Positions 6,533-7,313 of a stretch of 7,313 bases of DNA are shown here, in pieces (within the stretch, counting starts at the first letter, position 1; each line of letters starts with the position of its first letter). A model generated the notes under the pieces. It was not told where the DNA came from. It was given only the letters and a program-made list of their open reading frames with translations, and ran no database searches. Source of the stretch: Spirochaetia bacterium (lineage in GTDB: Bacteria > Spirochaetota > Leptospirae > Leptospirales > Leptonemataceae). Both the position numbers and the translations under genes were made by a program. The stretch covers positions 1-7,313 of the forward strand of contig JACPZR010000287.1 in NCBI GenBank assembly GCA_016195395.1. The letters are read 5' to 3'.

Positions 6533-7313
6533 CTATCCAACCAAAACGGGTTCACGCTGCAAACGAACGTTGAACAACGCCTCTACTGCCTTTTCTATCC
6601 GGGATGCGAGCGCTAGGATATCGCCGCTGCCGCCGCCGCGGTTGATGAGAGCGAGCGCATGATTTGTTGAAAGCCCGGCGCCACCGGACACAAACCCTTT
6701 GGAGAATCCCGCCTGTTCCACGAGCCAAGCCGCGGATAACTTCACCTGCCCTCCCGGCGCGGGAAACGACGGCACCACGGCCTCAGGGTGTTCACGGAGC
6801 CACAAGGCACGCAGACGGTCAAAATCCGCATGAGACACGACGGGATTCAAAAAGAACGAACCGACACTCCGCGTATTGGGATCCAGTGGATCAATCACCA
6901 TGGATTTGCGACGGCGCAGTTTCAGAACGCACTCGCGGACCACAGCCAGCGGCGCTGCCTCTCTCTGTACCGGGTCGCACTTGGAAAATTCCCGGTCCAG
7001 TTCAGCATAGCGGATCTGCGGAATACCCCCCGGTTTCAACCTGAATTGAACGCCGATGACAACAAAGCGGTCTCTTCCCGCCTGATTTTTGAAGATGCTC
7101 GAGCGGTACGCGAACCCGCAGTCGGCTGCCCGGATAACGTCAGTCTGTAATGTTGTCCGGTCAATGACCGTCACGGATTCAATGGTTTCTGATACTTCCT
7201 GCCCATAAGCTCCCACGTTCTGGACGGGCACAGCACCCACGCTTCCCGGGATCCCGGACAAGCATTCTACGCCGCTCCAGCCCTTCTGGACACAAAACAG
7301 AACAAATGCGTCG
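6533..7313 (-). CDS. murB: UDP-N-acetylenolpyruvoylglucosamine reductase (MurB), N-terminus outside window
   Basis: MurB is the cytoplasmic flavoenzyme that reduces UDP-GlcNAc-enolpyruvate with NADPH to UDP-MurNAc, the second committed step of peptidoglycan precursor synthesis. About 260 residues are present. The frame stays open to the window end, and LSGIPGSVG with VQNVGAYGQE is the usual FAD-binding core, so the TTG at 7261 is internal. Visible catalytic features are the YRSSIF motif (Tyr at 7106-7108, followed by the Arg that matches E. coli Arg159), the Ser in VGSFFLNP (6857-6859; proton donor, E. coli Ser229) and the Glu in REPVLVG (6551-6553; E. coli Glu325). The Tyr-loop motif and the C-terminal region mark it as type I, like the E. 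coli enzyme. The N-terminal FAD-binding segment is missing only because of the window edge. It is unrelated in function to the signalling genes that follow on the same strand, from which a 121-base spacer separates it. Confidence 0.96.
   Translation of the reverse strand, partial: DAFVLFCVQKGWSGVECLSGIPGSVGAVPVQNVGAYGQEVSETIESVTVIDRTTLQTDVIRAADCGFAYRSSIFKNQAGRDRFVVIGVQFRLKPGGIPQIRYAELDREFSKCDPVQREAAPLAVVRECVLKLRRRKSMVIDPLDPNTRSVGSFFLNPVVSHADFDRLRALWLREHPEAVVPSFPAPGGQVKLSAAWLVEQAGFSKGFVSGGAGLSTNHALALINRGGGSGDILALASRIEKAVEALFNVRLQREPVLVG

Noticed and set aside
7259..7261. TTG as start of murB
   Set aside because: It is the Leu of the conserved LSGIPGSVG motif, and the frame continues upstream to the window end.

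Overview
This window comes from a bacterial chromosome or metagenomic contig. A peptidoglycan-synthesis gene (murB) and membrane-bound sensor kinases indicate a walled bacterium. The base composition is moderately GC-rich by eye. The phylum cannot be fixed from the sequence. The MurB is of the E. coli-like type I, and three histidine kinases with an HDFNN-type H-box (one has lost it) plus a class III nucleotide cyclase suit a signalling-rich Gram-negative lineage such as the PVC group, Acidobacteriota or a deltaproteobacterial group. That is a guess, not a placement.

Layout. The plus strand carries the 3' end of a class III adenylate/guanylate cyclase gene (1-392) and, 28 bases later, a soluble hybrid histidine kinase PAS-HisKA-HATPase-REC (421-1962). 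They are probably co-transcribed. Converging on them from the other side is a minus-strand series. It reads, in transcription order: murB (7313 to 6533, start outside the window), a 121-base spacer, a broken membrane hybrid kinase (6411 to 3675), and a six-helix membrane PAS histidine kinase (3670 to 1988). The two strands meet tail to tail with only 25 bases between stop codons.

The broken kinase is the main anomaly. Its 5' piece encodes a large membrane sensor, an extracytoplasmic region, a HAMP domain and the first strand of a PAS domain, then stops at 4651. The 3' piece, in another frame, resumes inside the second helix of HisKA and runs through an intact-looking ATPase and receiver domain. 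The rest of PAS and the H-box with the phosphorylated histidine are absent from every frame between the two pieces. This is therefore a deletion (or an assembly collapse), not a simple frameshift. The downstream kinase gene starts with TTG four bases after the 3' piece's stop, so its translation was probably coupled to the gene that is now broken.

The window is thus mostly a two-component signalling cluster beside a cyclic-nucleotide gene, flanked by a housekeeping cell-wall gene. I see no CRISPR array, tRNA, rRNA, insertion sequence or phage gene, and nothing I would call a clearly new system. The points most worth following up are the deletion junction and the unassigned membrane sensor module in the broken kinase.
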